This document shows positions 63,113 through 64,000 of a stretch of DNA of 64,000 nucleotides, one piece after another. The position numbers and the translations under genes were made by a program. The stretch's first letter is position 1, and every line of letters starts with the position of its first letter. The notes beneath the pieces are model-generated. The model was not told the DNA's origin. It worked only from the letters and a program-made list of their open reading frames with translations, and did no database searches. The stretch is taken from assembly GCA_037974665.1 (NCBI GenBank), contig CM075771.1, positions 43,260,425-43,324,424 on the forward strand, in the 5' to 3' direction. This DNA comes from Ehretia macrophylla (lineage: Eukaryota > Streptophyta > Magnoliopsida > Boraginales > Ehretiaceae).

Positions 63113-64000
63113 AAGTGATGAAAATGTTCAATTTTTGGTTCCAAAAATTGGCGCAGCCGAGCAGGCTTGGTGCCCCCATCGTAGAGCTCTCGGAGAGCTT
63201 CCCAACAATTTCTTGTGAGACGCATAACTCCTTACGGATCAAAAGTTATGGGCACCGGCGCGACGGATACCTTGTCACAAGCCCCAGGCCCTCTGTTTGC
63301 AGGCCCAGCCTCTACGTGAAGTGAAGTTGTCTTGTCCAAGGTGCTGTGGGATTCAGTAATAGAAATGTGATTGATTAGGTTATCTTTCTTTTTGCCGCTC
63401 ACGACATAGAATCCGGGACGAAAAAATATTGTAAAAGAAGAAAAATGTCCCAAAACTTATGAAAATGTTTGATTTTGGGCTCCGAAAATAGGCACAATCG
63501 AGCAATCTTGCTGCCCCCGTCGTAGAGCTCTCGGAGAGCTTTCCAACAGTATGCTGTGCGCCACGTAACTCCTTACGGAGCGAAAGTTATAGGCACCGGA
63601 GCGACAGATACCTAGTCACACGCCCCACGCCCTTGGTTTAAGGGCCAAGCCTCTACGTGAAGTGAAGAAGTCTTGCCCAAGCTGCCGTGTGATTCGGTAA
63701 TAGAAATGTGATAGATTAGGTTGTCATCCTTTTCGCGGCTCACGACGTACGATCCGGGATGAAAAAATAGCGCAAAAGAAGAAAAATGTCCCAAAACTTA
63801 TGAAAATATTCGATTTTAGTCTCCGAAAAGAAGCGCAACCGAGTAGGCTAGGTGCCCCCACCGTAGAGCTCTCAGAGTGCTAACGGTATGCTGTGCGCTG
63901 CGTAACTTCTTACGGAGCAAAAGTTATGGGCACCGGAGTGATGGATACCTGGTCACAAGCCCTACGCCCTCTGTTTGCAGGCCCAGCCTCTAGGTGAAGT

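Larger units (their letters stand above)
47651..64000. repeat. Satellite array 3, about 341-bp monomer
   Basis: About 48 monomers in the same orientation as arrays 1 and 2, running past the window end. The first monomers (47651-48900) are mixed as in array 2. From about 48950 the array shows higher-order blocks, listed separately. A few monomers carry small indels, for example a shortened palindrome-to-GGTATG spacing near 63876. No gene is supported. Confidence 0.97.

Overview
This window is heterochromatin-like DNA from a flowering plant. The species cannot be named from the sequence. The evidence is a long tandem satellite array plus Ty3/gypsy chromovirus LTR retrotransposons of the Tekay (Del) type, with very long (about 3.6 kb) LTRs and a plant initiator-Met tRNA primer site. 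I see no host protein gene, tRNA, rRNA, CRISPR array or bacterial feature. Nearly all short open frames are either by-products of the satellite or lie inside LTRs.

Layout: (1) 1-5090, satellite array 1, monomer about 341 bp. (2) 5091-23502, a plus-strand Tekay-type element that is missing everything after part of its gag region. Its 5' LTR is split by a complete minus-strand element with the same kind of LTRs but a 2.7 kb non-coding interior (7513-17516, 5-bp target duplication CACAC). Its gag is split by a minus-strand solo LTR (19703-23366, duplication ACAGA). (3) 23503-35699, satellite array 2. (4) 35700-47650, a structurally complete but coding-broken minus-strand Tekay element (duplication AAGGT) with gag, protease, RT, RNase H, integrase and chromodomain regions. 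(5) 47651-64000, satellite array 3. About 99 monomers are present, all in the same orientation, and the arrays run past both window ends.

The satellite is the main novelty candidate. Its monomers carry a conserved 15-bp palindrome. Array 3 shows clear higher-order structure: a four-monomer unit of about 1365 bp repeated five times, a three-monomer unit of about 1021 bp repeated twice, and a unit that recurs at four- and then five-monomer spacing. Arrays 1 and 2 show only an older, irregular alternation of monomer classes.

The LTRs hold two structures beyond the standard parts: a degenerate minisatellite of about 20 bp that starts at the outer (U3) edge and varies in length between copies, and a 210-bp two-unit tandem module. 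Inferred history: the outer element entered the satellite, was hit twice by relatives, and lost its 3' part. The element at 35700-47650 inserted separately, and array 3 was homogenised locally. All percent identities and ages below are by-eye estimates from sampled stretches.
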